DNA of 64,000 nucleotides, from the NCBI GenBank assembly GCA_963662175.1, contig OY759221.1, positions 15,229,027 through 15,293,026 of the forward strand, read 5' to 3'. The DNA comes from Aradus depressus. Its lineage: Eukaryota; Arthropoda; Insecta; Hemiptera; Aradidae. The translations under genes were made by a program, and so were the position numbers. Below the pieces are notes generated by a model that was given only the letters and a program-made list of their open reading frames with translations, was not told the origin of the DNA and searched no databases. Below are positions 9,671 to 19,790 of this stretch, piece after piece (the first letter of the stretch is position 1; the number at the start of each line of letters is the position of its first letter).

Positions 9671-10980
9671 TAGTCAAGGTCCACGCCGTAGATTTTCAGT
9701 GAAAACGTTGGAATAAAATCATAACAAGTGTTTCGTATTAATATGTAATTTAGGTAATTATCAATTTCTTTAATACAATGGTATACAGAGTAGTATGGTT
9801 ACAGAATAGATAAATCACAAGTTTATTGCATGTAGCAAGGGTCTGTGGTAGCTAAAGTAACACATGTATATCTCACACTGTACGCCTTAATGTTTTTCAT
9901 TTTCTTTTCGATGCTGCCGTAGCTCTAGCATTTGCTCGGCACTAGACTTTTTAGGTTTTTAATATTCCTTTTGATGCGAGCTTTCCTCTGATTTGAGTTT
10001 TCTATAATTCCGCGCATATTTACGATTCATATGAGACGACATCTTTAATTTGTTTGCAATTTTCAATTTAGTACCGATTTTTACATATATTTCGTCGAAT
10101 ATTTTTATTGTTTCACTTTGAGTCCTAATAGTTCTCCTCAAGGTCTTTACAATGACACCCGAATCAACGTCCTATCTGAACGCGTTATCATGCTACACTA
10201 ATTTCTAATTTTACACAACGCTAATTCGCGACAATCATCCGCCGGCGCCCACACTAGCCCGATAACGTCACAGGCAAAATAAACACTGCACAACAAACAT
10301 GTACAGACATTCTCTATCCATTGTGATTCTCTATCCATTCTCTATCCGTTGCTATCGCATTATTAGTCTTGTAGTTATTAGCGATTGAAATCTGACGGTA
10401 TTTTGTAACATAACAAAGTTTGACCGGCTATCACTGTGTTTAACGACCGAATAGACGTTTTCACGTTAAAAAAAAATGTTTTGTCTGTGTGTCTGTGAAC
10501 ACGATACCTCCCGATAGAATGAATGTATCGACACGAAATTTTATATGTTAATTCTGAATCATTTAACGACGACACCTATTGATTTTCAGCCAAATTCAAC
10601 CAAAAAGTAACAACTGGCATTGTAATGAACGTATTGACATGAAATTTAATTTTTGAAGTCAAACCCCAATGAGGGCATATCTTGTCAAATTTCAGCGATA
10701 TCTGGGAAAGAGGAGGATGAGAGGGGGACCTCAACTCAAAAAACCCTAATAACTGCCGAAGTAATGAATTTATTGACACGAAATATAGTATGAGGATTTA
10801 GGAGTCCCTATGTAAGTCAACTATTGAATATTAGCTCAAACGGTCGACCGGTTTCGGAGACGAAAAGTTAATTGATAGGGAGGGCGTCGGAAAACATGAA
10901 ATTTCGTTGAGAACTTCGCATCAATTTTTTTCACTTATTACATACCTTCCCCTATACTTCATATAGCTGGCGAAGTAATA
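9671..10980 (-). repeat. hp family, long form, fold-back arrangement
   Basis: A reversed long-form internal segment (9671-10470) is followed by the reversed left body (to about 10870), then directly by a plus-oriented right arm ending in the stem-loop at 10937-10977 (CTTCCCCTATACTTCATATA). Body and right arm are therefore in opposite orientation. The TTACTACATA-type left terminus is lost at the junction. Confidence 0.65.
9959..10141 (-). CDS. small basic ORF of the hp long form, longer version
   Basis: The 60-residue frame begins MRRTIRTQSETIKIFDEIYV, continues KIGTKLKIANKLKMSSHMNRK and ends YARNYRKLKSEESSHQKEY before a stop. Its last third matches the 41-residue ORF at 4775-4900, and the upstream DNA there encodes the same KIFDEIYVKIGTKLKIANKLK-like peptide with disruptions. 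This copy suggests the original protein extended further N-terminal and contained a helical region before the basic block. Function unknown. It is a repeat-borne frame, probably a relic, not a host gene. Confidence 0.4.
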   Translation of the reverse strand: MRRTIRTQSETIKIFDEIYVKIGTKLKIANKLKMSSHMNRKYARNYRKLKSEESSHQKEY

Positions 10981-11302
10981 ACGAAAGCTGCCGATAGAGG
11001 CATCATGTGAACGGTAGAGATTACTAGTGGATGTAGGTATGTTTGGTGGGAGATGTGAACAATGTGTGAGGTGAACTATGCGATATTGTGTGTCTCTGTG
11101 TGAGTGGCCCATCCTGTCAGTGTCCGTTCATTTAATCAGGTTACCCTCGTCTGGTCACTTTTTGTCACATCTCGTGTCCCTCCGGGTTTTAATTAAATAG
11201 GTGGTTCTGGGATGTGTGATGCATTAGGTAGGACCTGCCCTCGCCTCTTGAGTAATGGAGGTTCGGCATACAACAAAGAGCACCCTGTCCTGCCTCAAAC
11301 TA

Positions 11303-11319
11303 CCCCCCCCCCCCCCCCC
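11303..11319. repeat. poly(C) run
   Basis: An uninterrupted run of about 17 C on the plus strand, just upstream of an hp copy. Confidence 0.9.
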
Positions 11320-11339
11320 TAAATCGCTCATTCCCTTCT

Positions 11340-12160
11340 ACTGATATCGTTGAAATTTGACAGGTTATGTCCTCATTGGGTTTAAACTTTAAATATGAAA
11401 TTTCATGTCGATACATTCACTTCATCGGCAGTTATTAGGGTTTTTGAGTTGAGCCCCCCTCTGATCCCTTTTCCCTTTTACCGATTCCGGTGAAAATTGA
11501 TGAGTGTCGTTCTTATGGGGTTTGGAATTCACTTATGAAATTTTGTGTCGATAAATTCATTCTATCGGGAGTTATCGTGTTCTAGAGGTCAAAAAACCAT
11601 TGTCCGACCAATTGTAACTTACACTGGTGAAACTTGGCCGTTGACAAAAGAAAATGAAGAGGCACTGCTACTGTGGGAATGGAAAGTACTTAAAAATATT
11701 TATGGACCTGTATCCGAGAACGGTAGATGGCGTATCCGGAAGAACAGAGAATTGAGAGACCTCTATGGGGTTTCCGACCTGGTGTCCGTGATCAAGCAGG
11801 CGAGATTACATTGATTGGGCCTCGAAGAGAAAATGGAAGGAGGAAGACTCCCTAAACAAGCCCTCTACGGTGGGCCAGACGGTGGGCCAGGAGAAGAGGA
11901 AGACCGAGACTCCGTTGGCTGGACGACGTCGAGGCGGACCTCCGAGTGTTGGACATCAGAGGATGGAGAGAGAAGGTTTTGTATCGAGACGAATGGAGGA
12001 GGATTGTGACGGAGGCCCGGGTTCTTTCAGGACCGTAGCGCCGCAGGAAGAAGAAGAAGAAGAAGTGGTAAAAAAAATGAAATTCCGTTCAAAACTCCGC
12101 ATAGAATTTTTGACCGATTACATAACTTCCCCTGTACTCGTATAGCTGGGGAAGTAAACA
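11340..12160 (+). repeat. hp family copy split by a LINE fragment
   Basis: The left body runs to GGGAGTTATCGTGTTC (about 11583). The right arm resumes at about 12080 with ATGAAATTCCGTTCAAAACT and ends in a good stem-loop (CTTCCCCTGTACTCGTATAG, then CTGGGGAAGT). A LINE 3' fragment lies between. Confidence 0.75.
11590..12066 (+). mobile_element. LINE 3' fragment with (GAA)n tail
   Basis: Two consecutive frames read TKENEEALLLWEWKVLKNIY, then RWRIRKNRELRDLYGVSDLV, then GGRLPKQALYG, the C-terminal part of a LINE reverse transcriptase also seen at 62698-63327 (-). The frame is broken at W (LHW to LH-stop) near 11812 and again in the GRPRLRW region. The 3' end is CGTAGCGCCGCAGGAAGAAG followed by GAA repeats. 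It is a dead 5'-truncated copy inserted in an hp repeat. Confidence 0.8.
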
Positions 12161-12164
12161 GTTG

Positions 12165-12500
12165 TTGATGAATCATCCATAGTGTACTCCCCTGCACAAA
12201 TCAGTTAAATTTTTGTTCTCGCTCTGAAACCATTTCTTCGGCAGTTATTGGGAGTTTTTGAGGAACACTCCTCCCCTAAAGGTGTCGTCTTTAACAGGTT
12301 TTGAATTGACATGTACATGTTTACGTCGATACATTCATAACATTGGAAGTTATTGGAATATTTGAGTTGAGCCCCCCTCCCTCCTCTCTCTGATATCTTC
12401 TCTTTGGGCGATTTGGTTGTAAATCTTTAGGTGTCGTCCGGATACAAATACTGAATATCGGGTTGATATCTTCTTTACACCGGCAGTTATTTGGGCACGT
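12165..12500 (+). repeat. hp family, left part, in tandem with the previous copy
   Basis: It starts GTTGATGAATCATCCATAG, then CTCCCCTGCACAAATCAG, and continues through the 'ACGTCGATACATTCATAAC' block to about 12500. It follows the hairpin end of the preceding copy within about 10 bp. Confidence 0.7.
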
Positions 12501-12718
12501 TCGTATACACACGTCTTTTCGTTTACTGTATTAAGTGTATTAGAATATAGTATATTTCACTGTAGTAGAGTATTTTAATGTTTATTTTAAAAATAGTAGA
12601 GAAACAAATGAAAAGAATTAGGTTACCTAGCCTTCTCTATATAAGGTTTCCTCCTTATCGATCGCATAATCCGAGAAGCCTAAGAAACACAGATATTCCA
12701 TTTATTTACGTTTTATTT

Positions 12719-12925
12719 TACTTCCCCACCTATACAAAGAAGAGGGGAAGTTGTGTAATCGGTCAGAAATTCGAAGTTGAGGTTTCACCGAAATTTCAAA
12801 AGTGTGTATTGTCAATAACAATGTGGGTATGTCTGTGAACCTGCTAACTCCCGATACAATGAATGTTTCGACACATTTTATGTGTATATCCAGAACTCTA
12901 TAGGGGGGGGGGGGGGGGGGGGGTA
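12719..12925 (-). repeat. hp family, hairpin-end fragment with adjacent poly(G)
   Basis: The stem-loop (TTACTTCCCCACCTATAC ... AGAGGGGAAGT) is followed by GTGTAATCGGTCAGAAATTC and the CCCGATACAATGAATG block. A poly(G) run of about 21 begins at 12903. Confidence 0.75.
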
Positions 12926-13140
12926 GGGTAGAGGAACAAGAGTAACACAAGAACTATAATTATTGCCTATTTATTTCCTATTTTTCAGCGTACTATATAT
13001 TATTGAAGAACCTATATAATTATATATGAATATATGATTGAGATAAATGTTTTTTTATTTGTTTACTATTTACTTATTTATCTGAACTTTAAACCTATTT
13101 CAGGTTACAACAGCTGTTAATTAATATATTAGTTATTTAT

Positions 13141-13287
13141 TAAGACTCATGCCCGGGCTTTAACTGCGAAGTCAGCAGAGCGCTCTTTCGTTGCTCTTAA
13201 ACAACCAAGGGGCATCGGCCAGGTTTCGATTCCGCGGTTCTGAGCTGAGTAGGCTAGAACGCTACCTCCTAGCCACCGCTGCTCTTT
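13141..13287 (-). repeat. SINE-1 copy with internal deletion
   Basis: Both ends are recognisable on the minus strand (a degraded head with GATTCGAAACCTGG-like box, and CCGGGCATGAGTCTTAATAA), but most of the body is deleted. Confidence 0.7.
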
Positions 13288-13304
13288 AAAATGAAGGTAA
13301 ATAT

Positions 13305-13525
13305 TGGGATTTTTGAGTTAAGCCCCCCTTTGATCATCCCTTCCCTTCGATTTGGCTAAAAATCAAAAGGTGTCCATATGGGGTTCAGGATACCATATAA
13401 AATTTCGTGTCGATACATTCATTTTTTTTTTTTTTTTTTTTTCCATTTTTAGAGGTCGGAAAATATGAAATTCCGTTGAAAACTCCGCATCGAATTTTTA
13501 TATCGCTGGAGAGATAACATTTAAT
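13305..13525 (+). repeat. hp family, right part
   Basis: It contains TTTTTGAGTTAAGCCCCCC, a poly(T) run, AGAGGTCGGAAAATATG and CGCATCGAATTTTTA. The terminal stem-loop is reduced to ATCGCTGGAGAGATAA. Confidence 0.7.
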
Positions 13526-13529
13526 TAGT

Positions 13530-13732
13530 TATTATGACTCATGCCCGGGCTTTAACTACGAGCGCTCTTTCGTCACTGGTAGACATGAGCCCGACTCTAC
13601 TAGGGGAGTCCTAAATTTTGCCTACTCTAAATTTTTTTTCACCTAGGGTCTTTAACGAGTACCTGACATCGTACATGCTCAGGACCATCGCTTAGCGTCC
13701 CATAGGTTTATTTTACCTCCCAGGTAAGTTAT
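13530..13732 (-). repeat. SINE-1 fragment (3' half)
   Basis: The minus strand ends in CCCGGGCATGAGTCATAATAAC. The tRNA-like head is absent. Confidence 0.75.
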
Positions 13733-14330
13733 AAAATTAGACGAAGGTAAATTTCTGGCGCTTGTTCTGCATCGTGTCCTCCGTAATGTTTTTTTATTCC
13801 CTCACCAAGTTTATAGTACACATGTTTCCCAGTTAACAAAACCACAAACCATCTTACTTTGATATTACATTTTTTTAAATTCAGGAGAACTAACAATATA
13901 ATTCATATTGAACATTACGTAAATAAGAAAAAGTTCTCAAAACGTTTTATGAAATAAATTTATCCGTCATGATGGAAAAATAAAAAAAACACTTGACTGA
14001 CCCACTTTTAATCTCCAACTTCGAAAAATACCAGCTAAACTTTTTCGAGTCCCCATAATCTACAATAGTAGAACTCGATAAAATCTTGTCAACCTAATGG
14101 TGGAAAAACTTTGACTTTTCTTATGGTTATCACAATTTTTCTTCTCTAGAACTTTTCGACGTTTAAGGATTTCTATTCCATGTAACTAATCTTTTGTAGC
14201 CAGATTGACATTTTCTTATGTACCTAACATATGATTTTATCATTATTGTAATCTATTTTTTTCGATTTCTTCTGAATATTATTTTATTTAAGAGGTTTCA
14301 AGAAAAGATATAGGATAGGATGTATAAAGA
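13733..14330. other. no feature recognised
   Basis: AT-rich DNA; no match to the repeat families, no coding signal. Confidence 0.4.
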
Positions 14331-14438
14331 GAGCGCCGGCATATTAAATTCAAGATCGCGGGTTCGAAACTCGGTCGAAGTCATTAGGTTTTTTATTTAG
14401 AAGTGAGCAGGCCTTTTTTCGGATGGGACATTAGGTAT
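14331..14438 (+). repeat. SINE-1 fragment (head)
   Basis: GAGCGCCGGCA, a missing A-box segment, then the B box GGGTTCGAAACTCGG and the early body up to TCGGATGGGACATTAGG. Confidence 0.7.
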
Positions 14439-14600
14439 AAGGGAAATTATGCAATTGGTTAGAAGTTCGATGTTTCGTTTTTATCGGAATTTATTGTTTT
14501 CTGTCTCCCTGATCCGAAAAATGAAACAAATATGTGTTTTGTGTCCCGATAAAAAGAATGTATCCAGAAATTTTATATCTGTGTCCAAAACCCTCTAGAG

Positions 14601-15357
14601 CAGCTATCTCCCACCTTTTTTGATTGCATACCCCTAAGACGAAAATAATTATAAGTTGTACCCCCTATAATTTAATATAATATATATTTGTGTTTGTTTA
14701 GTCAAAAAAAAAGTATTTATTATTTCTATATTTTAAACAATATATATATATATACATTTAAATTAAATTACGAATTCAAATTTTGGATCAGAATTTAATG
14801 TGAGCAATGTGATTGTATTTGTTTAGTAATATCGTAAAAATGGTGTTTGGTGCACTTTGTAAATGCAATTCGAACATCTGGTTCTAACTCAACTTATTTC
14901 TGTACTTGTTGAGTTTTAATTGTTGTCATTGCAGAAAACGCTACTTCACACAGGTATGTAGAACCAAATGTCAAGATTGCATTCGTTGCTTTGCTTACTA
15001 AATCTGGATATTCGTTTTTCAATCCCATCCACCAATTATGAAGAGATTTTTCTTTAAATTCGGATTGTAACGTTGTTCTTTCTCCCATGTCAATTAACTG
15101 TTCTTGAGCTTCAATCGAAACATGATCTATTTTTACATATTCAGCAAATGGGTTCAAGACTCATTGAAACTCTGTTTTAATACTTGGAAAATCTGTATAC
15201 TGGTTATAAAATTCTGTCTCCAAATTTTTTAAATGTGAAGAAGAAATAAAGAAAATTCTTTTAATTTGTTCGATCATACACTCGCAAGTGATCGTGTACC
15301 CCCAAGTATCATTTTCCGTACCCCCTGGGTACGCATACCCCACTTTGGAGACCACTG
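14601..15357 (-). mobile_element. hAT element, internally deleted, 8-bp TSD
   Basis: CTCTAGAG (14593-14600) and CTATAGAG (15358-15365) form an 8-bp TSD with one mismatch, the length typical of hAT elements. The ends are CAG...CTG: CAGCTATCTCCCACC on the left and, inverted on the right, CAGTGGTCTCCAAAGTGGGG. The transposase C terminus is on the minus strand; the N-terminal and catalytic parts are missing. Confidence 0.85.
14894..15355 (-). pseudogene. hAT transposase C-terminal (dimerisation) region
   Basis: Two consecutive frames form one reading frame interrupted by a single in-frame TGA near 15160. The reading includes LETEFYNQYTDFPSIKTEFQ, then LNPFAEYVK, and later HNWWMGLKNEYPDLVSKATN followed by FGSTYLCEVAFSAMTTIKT. 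The pattern NPF...W..L..EYP.L...A...L..F.STYLCE..FS.M..IK is the hATC dimerisation region of ZBED-like hAT transposases. The first part of the upstream frame (residues MVSKVGYAYP) is translated TIR and not protein. With the DDE and BED finger parts missing, it cannot encode an active transposase. It sits entirely between the two hAT TIRs. Confidence 0.85.
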
Positions 15358-15407
15358 CTATAGAGGGATCCGAGGAGGGGGACTCAAATACTCTAATATG
15401 TCAAGTA

Positions 15408-16124
15408 CAGTAAAAATCGTTTAAAAGAACACCGGTTGTAAAAACATATCGATTATAAGAACGAAATTTCTAGTTCCCGGCCTGCTTTAATGCAACTTAA
15501 TGTAAAAAATATCTGGTTATAAGAACATCGTAAGTAAGAACATATCGCTTTTAGTGACCTAAAGTTAATGGATTTCTGAGAAAATAAACCTTTTATAAGA
15601 ACTTCATGAGAAAACAAATCCTTCGAAAGAGGAGTTCAGACAAAAAATATTCTACGAAAATAGTAATCAATTATTTTCATGGAATGTTTCCGTCGTTGTT
15701 GACATTATTTTCTGACTACACATTCTCTCTCAGTTCCCTGCAGTTGTTCAAACAGGAATGAGTGAAAAAAAACGAAAAACCTATACGGTGGAGGAAAAAC
15801 TCCATATAATTTCTCGTTTGGAAAATAGAGAAAAAAATGGAGCTTTGTCGAATGAACTAACTAGGTGAGTCATGCAACCATTTCAAACATTTATAAGAAC
15901 TGTCAAAAATTAAAAGAAGAATTCGAAAACGATCGTACCAGCAGGAAAAAAATTCGTACAAGTTCTCATGGTGATGTCGAAAAAGCTCTGTTGCAGTGGT
16001 TCGACTTTCAAAAAATGGATCGATAATTAAACAGAAAAAAATTGATTACCGGATATAGCAACTATCGGGTTCAAGAACCAAGTTCAGACGGTTCCTTGGA
16101 TGTTCTTATAAACGATTTTTACTG
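15408..16124 (+). mobile_element. Tigger/pogo-type element, internally deleted
   Basis: The TIRs CAGTAAAAATCGTTTAAAAG (left) and CAGTAAAAATCGTTTATAAG (right, inverted) are flanked by TA on both sides, as for Tc1/mariner-superfamily insertions. It carries the start of a CENP-B-like DNA-binding protein at 15758. Internal sequence also contains several GTTATAAGAACA-like repeats near the ends. Confidence 0.85.
15758..16026 (+). pseudogene. Tigger transposase N terminus (CENP-B-type HTH), frameshifted
   Basis: The first frame starts MSEKKRKTYTVEEKLHIISR and continues LENREKNGALSNELTR before TGA (15866-15868). Shifting frame by one, it continues SHATISNIYKNCQKLKEEFE and then GDVEKALLQWFDFQKMDR to TAA at 16026. 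This order (Psq/CENP-B helix-turn-helix, then the start of a Tc5-like HTH with LLQWF) matches the N terminus of pogo/Tigger transposases, which bind the TIRs. The DDE catalytic domain is deleted. GGTGAGT at the break resembles a splice donor, but no acceptor is needed to explain it; a one-base frameshift is simpler. Confidence 0.8.
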
Positions 16125-16235
16125 TATTTATTTTTTAGACAAAACGGCCGATTGGTTTTAGAGAGAGAGCACTTGATTAATTCGTGATGGGGAAGTACAT
16201 GATTGACCGATGATTTTAATAGTACTAGTTGTATA

Positions 16236-16549
16236 AGAGTCAAAATAAACAACATTAACTAGAAGTGATTATGATAATAGGACAGTTAGGATACATTAAC
16301 TAAATAATCTGGGCAACCATTAATGTAAACAGGGACGGGCATTACCACTCTGGCACACCATTCTAATGATGATAGCAAATGAACAAAACAATACAATCAT
16401 TGTATGATGAATCCCCTATTAGTAAGAATCATTATAGTGACAACAGTACAATAGTCACGTTAGGCTCTAATAGTTCCATGTTGGGTCCTCCAGCACACGG
16501 ACAAATATGAGATTTTTTCTTCCACAGGATATAGTTGGATATCGGCAGA
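16236..16549. other. no feature recognised
   Basis: AT-rich sequence with no repeat-family or coding match. Confidence 0.35.
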
Positions 16550-16690
16550 ACTGGAGAGAATTGATGTGTAACCATCTGCTTTAGTATCAAAAACTTGTTG
16601 TCGTGCAATGATTTAGATTATTTGTTTTATAATCTTACAATAAGAAAAGTAGTTTGAGGAATTAAACTTTCAAATTTATTGTTCTTCAAT
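16550..16690 (-). repeat. Rep-C fragment
   Basis: Reverse complement of a block also present at 55170-55315 and 61605-61740 (contains AATTTGAAAGTTTAATTCCT and GAATTGATGTGTAACCATC). Family unknown. Confidence 0.7.
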
Positions 16691-16691
16691 T

Positions 16692-16957
16692 TCGTTTCGA
16701 AACCCGGCTAAGGCCTATATGTTTTTTTATCTGGGAGGTCATAAAACCTTAAACACGGCGTCCTTCGGATGGTACGTTAAGCGATGGTCTCGAGCCTGTA
16801 CGATGTCAGGTACTCAGAATACAATTTTAGGGTAGGCAAAATTTAAGATTTCTGTAGTAGAGGCAGGCTCATGTGCAACGGAGCGACGAAAGAGCACTCT
16901 GGTAGTAGGCGATATGACCTCGAAGTTAAAAGCCCGGGCATGCGCCATAATAACTAA
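16692..16957 (+). repeat. SINE-1 copy lacking the A box
   Basis: Starts at the B box (TTTCGAAACCCGG) and runs to CCGGGCATGCGCCATAATAACTAAC. The 3' tail is the TAAC type. Confidence 0.8.
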
Positions 16958-16994
16958 CTCTATACAATACAAAGTTAACCGAGATTACGTAATG

Positions 16995-17115
16995 TAAAAC
17001 TACTGGTGAAGTATGAAATGAAACAACATGATGTCTTCCCACTGTTTTCAAAACCAGAATCGGTTTTCTTACACTACAGTGTCATCTTCTGTGGCTTATC
17101 ACTAGATCCCGGATT
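16995..17115 (-). mobile_element. hammerhead-like short element, second copy
   Basis: The minus strand carries the motif at 17052-17096 followed by AAACAGTGGGAAGACATCAT, matching the sequence downstream of the motif at 1234-1275 and 40487. Outer boundaries are unclear. Confidence 0.55.
17052..17096 (-). ncRNA. hammerhead-ribozyme-like motif, mutated
   Basis: Order on the minus strand: AGCCA, CAGAAGA, UG, ACAC-UGUA-GUGU, AA, GAAA, ACCGAUUC, UGGUU. Stem I (AGCCA/UGGUU) and stem II (ACAC/GUGU) are intact. The core has A in place of the required U (CAGAAGA), so it is probably inactive. Confidence 0.45.
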
Positions 17116-17368
17116 TCCGTGCAATTGCATTTTTTTTTTCACTTGCTTGAAATCATTAAATAACAATTTATTTTTACGAATTAAGGAGGATGATTAATAT
17201 ACATAAATTTTATTTTGCACAAAATTGGACATTTTTAACTTTTTTGGAAAAATTGGACGTTTTAGGTTTTACTGTACAAAATTGCAAATTATTTGTAAGT
17301 TAGGTTGAAAATGTATACATTTGTTAATAGACAAATTTACAACAGTTTTCAGAAAAAATCCTGGATAT

Positions 17369-17440
17369 GACGAAAGAGAACTCTGGTAATAGGCGATATG
17401 ACCTTGTAGTTATAGCCCGGGTATGAGTCCTAATAACTAA
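17369..17440 (+). repeat. SINE-1 3' fragment
   Basis: GACGAAAGAGAACTCTGG to CCCGGGTATGAGTCCTAATAACTAAC; 5'-truncated. Confidence 0.75.
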
Positions 17441-18472
17441 CGAGGACCTCAGGAGGTGAAGATTTTGGATTGGATCTACAACCTGACATGATAAGCAGCT
17501 ACAAAAAATGCCCAATCACAATCGTCAGCGCCGAGAGATCATTTTCTCAGCTAAAACACATATGTACTTAGCGACAGGCTGCACAGTTTTTCAGAAAAGA
17601 ATTTTGAAGTAGTTAATTTTAATGCATCAAATACTTAAGTAAAAAATATATTTCAATTTAATTGAAGTCAAATTCTCTTTATATTTTACATATCTCGAGT
17701 ATTTTTTTAATCAAAAATTTATACAAATATAATATATATATATGCATATATATAAAGCATATTATGCTTTCGTAATTAATACATGGAGGTAAAAATGAAC
17801 TTGTGTTTTCAGTAAATATTTTTTATAAATTGTGGAAATAAATTTAGATTTTTTATTTTATAGATTTATTTTTAAACCCTAATCAACTTTATCGAAAAAA
17901 GAGTTATTTAATTTACAAATGAGATCCAATTTTTTTTTCGCAGAAAAACAGTTAATGGCAGGATTTTATTTTTTGTTGCACTTTTTTGCATGTTTTGGGT
18001 TTTGCACGTTTTTTAATTTTTTTACTGCCCGAAATCAGGGCTCTACTTATCACCAAGTAGTACAGAATTTCACCTTACTCAGTGTTATTGATATTTAGGG
18101 TAGGTTGGAAGGTTCAGTGCTCGTCATGCGGGCCGTTTGTTTTCAACATTCTTCTCCCATCGCATCCCTCGGGATACGGGCTTCTTTGTCCCAGATTCAA
18201 ACTTTCTTGTCCCACCAAGATTTCATCTCTACCAACTTGTTCACCATTAATTAGACTATTGCACCACAACCAATGAAGACAAACACATCAATATTCATTA
18301 TCATACATTGATGTCCATGGGGAAGATGTAAGTCAAATGTTAGTGAAAAATTAGGTAAATGGTTATTACCATAAATACATGGAGAAGAAGCATGTTTCAT
18401 CTCAAACCTCACAGAAACCCACTATAATAAGTCTAAAATACTATTTATCATCATAATATACAATATATCGAG
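17441..18472. other. no gene recognised
   Basis: AT-rich DNA with poly(T) runs and TATATA stretches. Small frames at 17324-17515 (-) and 18082-18276 (+) have no recognisable motif. Confidence 0.4.
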
Positions 18473-18763
18473 TGCGCCGGTAGCTCAGTGGTAAGAATGC
18501 TGGCTTACTGTACTCAAGATTGCTGGTTCGAATCTGGGGGAAGTTGAGCGACGTTAATCGATGGTACTGAGCTTACTCGTTAAATCTAGTCTACTCGATG
18601 GTAACGTCAGGTACTCGTTAAAGACCCCTATCCTAGATGAATAAAAATTTAGGACTCCCATAGTAGTTATGGGCTCGTGTCCACCAGAGCGACGAAAGAG
18701 CACTCTGGTAATAGGCGATATGACCTTGTAGTTAAAGCCCGGGCTTGAGTCTTAATAACTAAC
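18473..18763 (+). repeat. SINE-1 full-length copy
   Basis: Head TGCGCCGGTAGCTCAGTGG, B box GGTTCGAATCTGG, complete body, and tail GAGTCTTAATAACTAACT. The A and B boxes are close to consensus. Confidence 0.9.
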
Positions 18764-18779
18764 TCCAATGTACAATTTA

Positions 18780-18830
18780 TAGATATATAGATGGGGAATT
18801 ACATAACCGGTGATTCACCGACGATTTTTT
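18780..18830 (-). repeat. hp family, left-terminus fragment
   Basis: GGGGAATTACATAACCGGTG then ATTCACCGACGATTTTTTT in minus orientation. Confidence 0.7.
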
Positions 18831-19309
18831 TCTGATTGTTTTTACTTATTGTATTCGTATAACGTTCAGCTGGGTTGTATACAGGGATGAGAATCGTTTT
18901 GATTGGTGCGTGGAGTGAATTGCATAGAGCGAGGCATGCAGCGGTGCAGTGTGTATAGCCACGACACTGCTATAAATCTGTGTCCCCGACTGCATACACG
19001 CAACTACATAATGAGTTCAGGATCACTTTCTGTCATCTCTTCCGTTTTCCTCCATGCCAACCCCTATTGTCCAACATCATCCCTTAGCTTTGTATGACCT
19101 AGTACATGGTGTACCCTCATTATTCCTTCTCAATGGATTCTAGGTGTTCCATTTGTGCTCTTGAAATAGATGCGAAAAAATAGGAAATTATTTTTAATTT
19201 ATGTCTGAGCTTTCTTGAAGTTCTCAACACGAATGGAAATAGTTTTCAGCGTCTCGATGCCTCTGAAGAGTTGGGAGTTAAAATATGTGACATGATAATA
19301 CCTGTGACA
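18831..19309. other. no feature recognised
   Basis: A segment with the ending ACACGCAACTACATAATGAG resembles CACACAACTACATACTTCTT at about 54655; otherwise unique in the window. A 64-residue frame is not convincing. Confidence 0.35.
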
Positions 19310-19790
19310 TAAAGTGGTTTGGCTCTACCCAAGTAGACTCGACGTCCGAGGAAGAATGCGTACGTCGATCGGCTATTTTAACTTCATGACCATTGCTGTT
19401 GCCATTTTCCAACTATCCATTCCTGGACAACGTCCTTGCAACGCTCTGGTCTGGACTGTTCGCACATTTCTTCTTCCAAGGCTAAACGTAAGAGCTCATC
19501 AATATCTGCTCTTTGGGCTTGCACCAGAATCATGGCGAGCAGCCGGCATCAGCGTACCTTTTTTCACCCACGATTACGGTATAGATTGTATAACATGCAG
19601 AGTAGCCGTGGCCCCCAAGGGCTAGTCGGTTCAGGGCGTTCAAAGTATTGTCCTTTCCTTAATGGCAACAACGTGAAGCCGGCGCACTCCGCACCCTTAG
19701 GAAAGTGGTCACAGCTTGGCTTTCAATGTGTCGTCCGTGGATCGTCACAGGTGCTTTCAGGTCGGGTCTCCTCTTAACAAAACTTATTAA
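19310..19790 (-). pseudogene. LINE ORF2 relic (reverse transcriptase C-terminal side)
   Basis: Reading the minus strand across shifting frames gives LNALNRLALGGHGYSACYTI, then RADIDELLRLALEEEMCEQS followed by RPERCKDVVQEWIVGKW, and lastly WQQQW and a GRSTYAFF-like stretch. The order fits the thumb-side region of R1/jockey-type reverse transcriptases (helical Arg/Glu-rich part, then 'GR.TY.FFPD'). The RADIDELL... block also occurs at 26440 and 32925 (+). Several frame breaks show it is dead. Plus-strand frames at 19314-19777 are shadows. Confidence 0.6.

Larger units (their letters stand above)
14440..16235 (-). repeat. hp family copy split by hAT and Tigger elements
   Basis: The hairpin-end remnant (about 14443) and CCCTCTAGAG lead to a hAT element. 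The repeat resumes at 15366 (GGATCCGAGGAGGGGGACTC), breaks at 15407 for a Tigger element, resumes at 16127 and ends with ATTCGTGATGGGGAAGTACA and ACCGATGATTTTA. Removing both insertions restores a normal hp copy. Confidence 0.8.
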
